Made by a program: the position numbers and the translations under genes. From Pieris napi (Eukaryota > Arthropoda > Insecta > Lepidoptera > Pieridae): a stretch of DNA of 64,000 bases. Shown here in pieces: positions 63,501 through 64,000 of this stretch. The stretch spans positions 4,907,662 through 4,971,661 of the forward strand of contig NC_062256.1 of the NCBI RefSeq assembly GCF_905475465.1. The letters run 5' to 3'. Numbering within the stretch: position 1 is the first letter of the stretch; the number at the start of each line of letters is the position of its first letter. The notes beneath the pieces were generated by a model. That model saw only the letters and a list, made by a program, of their open reading frames with translations. It had not been told where the DNA came from and ran no database searches.

Positions 63501-63848
63501 AAAGAAAATGAAAATATACCAACAGTAGGATCTGAACTAGATTCCGAAGAAGAATTGTTAAGCGTTTTATCTGCGAAGAAAAAAGGAATATGTAAAGGAA
63601 ATTATGTCATCCTCATATATGAAGGACAATATTTTCCTGGGCTTGTTGAAAATGTCGACGAACAATTTTTTGAAATAAGCACTATGAGCTTTTCCGTGGC
63701 AAATACATTTAAATGGCTAGAAAAGCCTGATAAAATCTGGTACCATCAAAAAGATGTAGTGGAAGTAATAGATGCACCTGTGCTCTCTAACAAGAGAGGT
63801 TTTTATGTCGTAAAGGAAATGGACAAATACCTTCCATTTACTGTTTAA
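60592..63848 (+). pseudogene. Chimeric transposon gene: GCDTTS-family N-terminus fused to pogo-like C-terminus
   Basis: 60592-61605: EEEKSKCIFCKQHHDKLKLF, YGYHRECYKNFTALPK, then CIYCDQMTKRHKL and YYHKKCQMEYSY, two zinc-finger-like repeats. A TAA at 61606 is read over in frame (KEDKISKV...). 61726-62196 continues with GEVSVPEDLSQFYCTLIAGS, KHIKLGMALKSLTSSRNIID, YGHCISYPGIEELETEATYY and LCTGVA. A TAG (62197) stands where the family has TGG tryptophan. DNFDRFVETKNGKDTLHDTV follows. At about 62280 it passes, still in frame, into pogo-type sequence: LLKVFKEKVTPAIISNGFKR, CGIYPFDPSAVDYTKC. A Ser-rich spacer follows, then WPSDSPIKKKTKERL and TSKYFIDYFEKKRRR. A frameshift near 63240 and another near 63460 precede a C-terminal domain with NYVILIYEGQYFPGLVENV and KIWYHQKDVVEVIDAP. 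Inactive as it stands. Confidence 0.6.
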
Positions 63849-64000
63849 AACATGTAATATTATGTTGATTTTCTTCTCAAGGATTTGTTAATTTAAATTT
63901 GATTATTAAAAATAATAATTTTCTTTGTAAATTTCGTTTTATTTACATTTCACTGTATGGTCAACTTATGGTACATTCACGGTCAGACTTTGGAGTTTGC
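63849..64000. other. 3' flank of the chimeric gene
   Basis: AT-rich, with an AATAATAATTTTC stretch, then TATGGTCAACTTATGGTAC near the window end. No element end was identified. Confidence 0.4.

Noticed and set aside
1..64000. CRISPR arrays, tRNA or rRNA genes, bacterial operons
   Set aside because: No regularly spaced repeats, no tRNA-like folds recognised apart from primer-binding complements, and clear eukaryotic introns throughout.

Overview
This is eukaryotic, insect-type DNA made almost entirely of transposable elements. Coding pieces are split by GT-AG introns, the sequence is AT-rich, and I found no prokaryotic operon structure and no gene I would call an ordinary host gene. The clue to the order is a short insertion at 17817-17962 whose 3' tail is, as I recall it, the tail shared by SINE/LINE copies across Lepidoptera. 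The mix of BEL, errantivirus-like gypsy, PIF/Harbinger, piggyBac, P, hAT, pogo and mariner fits a moth or butterfly repeat cluster. Species cannot be told from the sequence.

Layout, left to right. 1-16.98 kb is a patchwork of broken elements: Harbinger remnants, a Transib (RAG1-like) transposase tail, an errantivirus 3' end (integrase, envelope, LTR), a truncated piggyBac sitting in a pogo-like element, a second pogo copy, Copia pieces, a Harbinger with about 40-bp inverted repeats, an errantivirus 5' end with primer-binding site, a Myb/SANT gene and THAP exons. 17.08-21.36 kb is one element with very long (575-600 bp) terminal inverted repeats. It carries a broken gene of a family I recognise by its motifs but cannot name.

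21.38-44.7 kb is a deep nest. Copia gag is split by a hAT element. The hAT transposase is split by a Harbinger with TSD TTA. That Harbinger holds a block bounded by two 72-bp LTR-like repeats, with gypsy gag and protease and a three-exon THAP/P-element gene. The P gene is split by a second Harbinger (TSD ATA) and by an intact BEL retrotransposon (TSD AGAAG, LTRs identical by eye). A small third Harbinger deletion derivative lies near the end. Reading frames on either side of most insertions can be rejoined, which fixes the order of events.

44.7-64 kb holds a Ginger-like integrase gene, a second P element, a fragment of an uncharacterised transposon family, a LINE 3' end, and a second piggyBac copy with perfect TTAA flanks. 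Next is a different piggyBac-type gene split by an apparently intact Harbinger (52220-55160), then mariner and gypsy gag remnants, a Mutator-like/SANT/YqaJ set of fragments, and a chimeric gene at 60.6-63.8 kb.

The best-preserved genes are the BEL polyprotein, the four genes of the two 'interlocked' Harbingers (35266-38992 and 52220-55160), and the SANT gene of the outer Harbinger. In the interlocked pair, the accessory MADF gene and the transposase gene lie on opposite strands and each has an exon inside the other's intron. Family calls come from motif recognition by eye. No alignment or database search was run.
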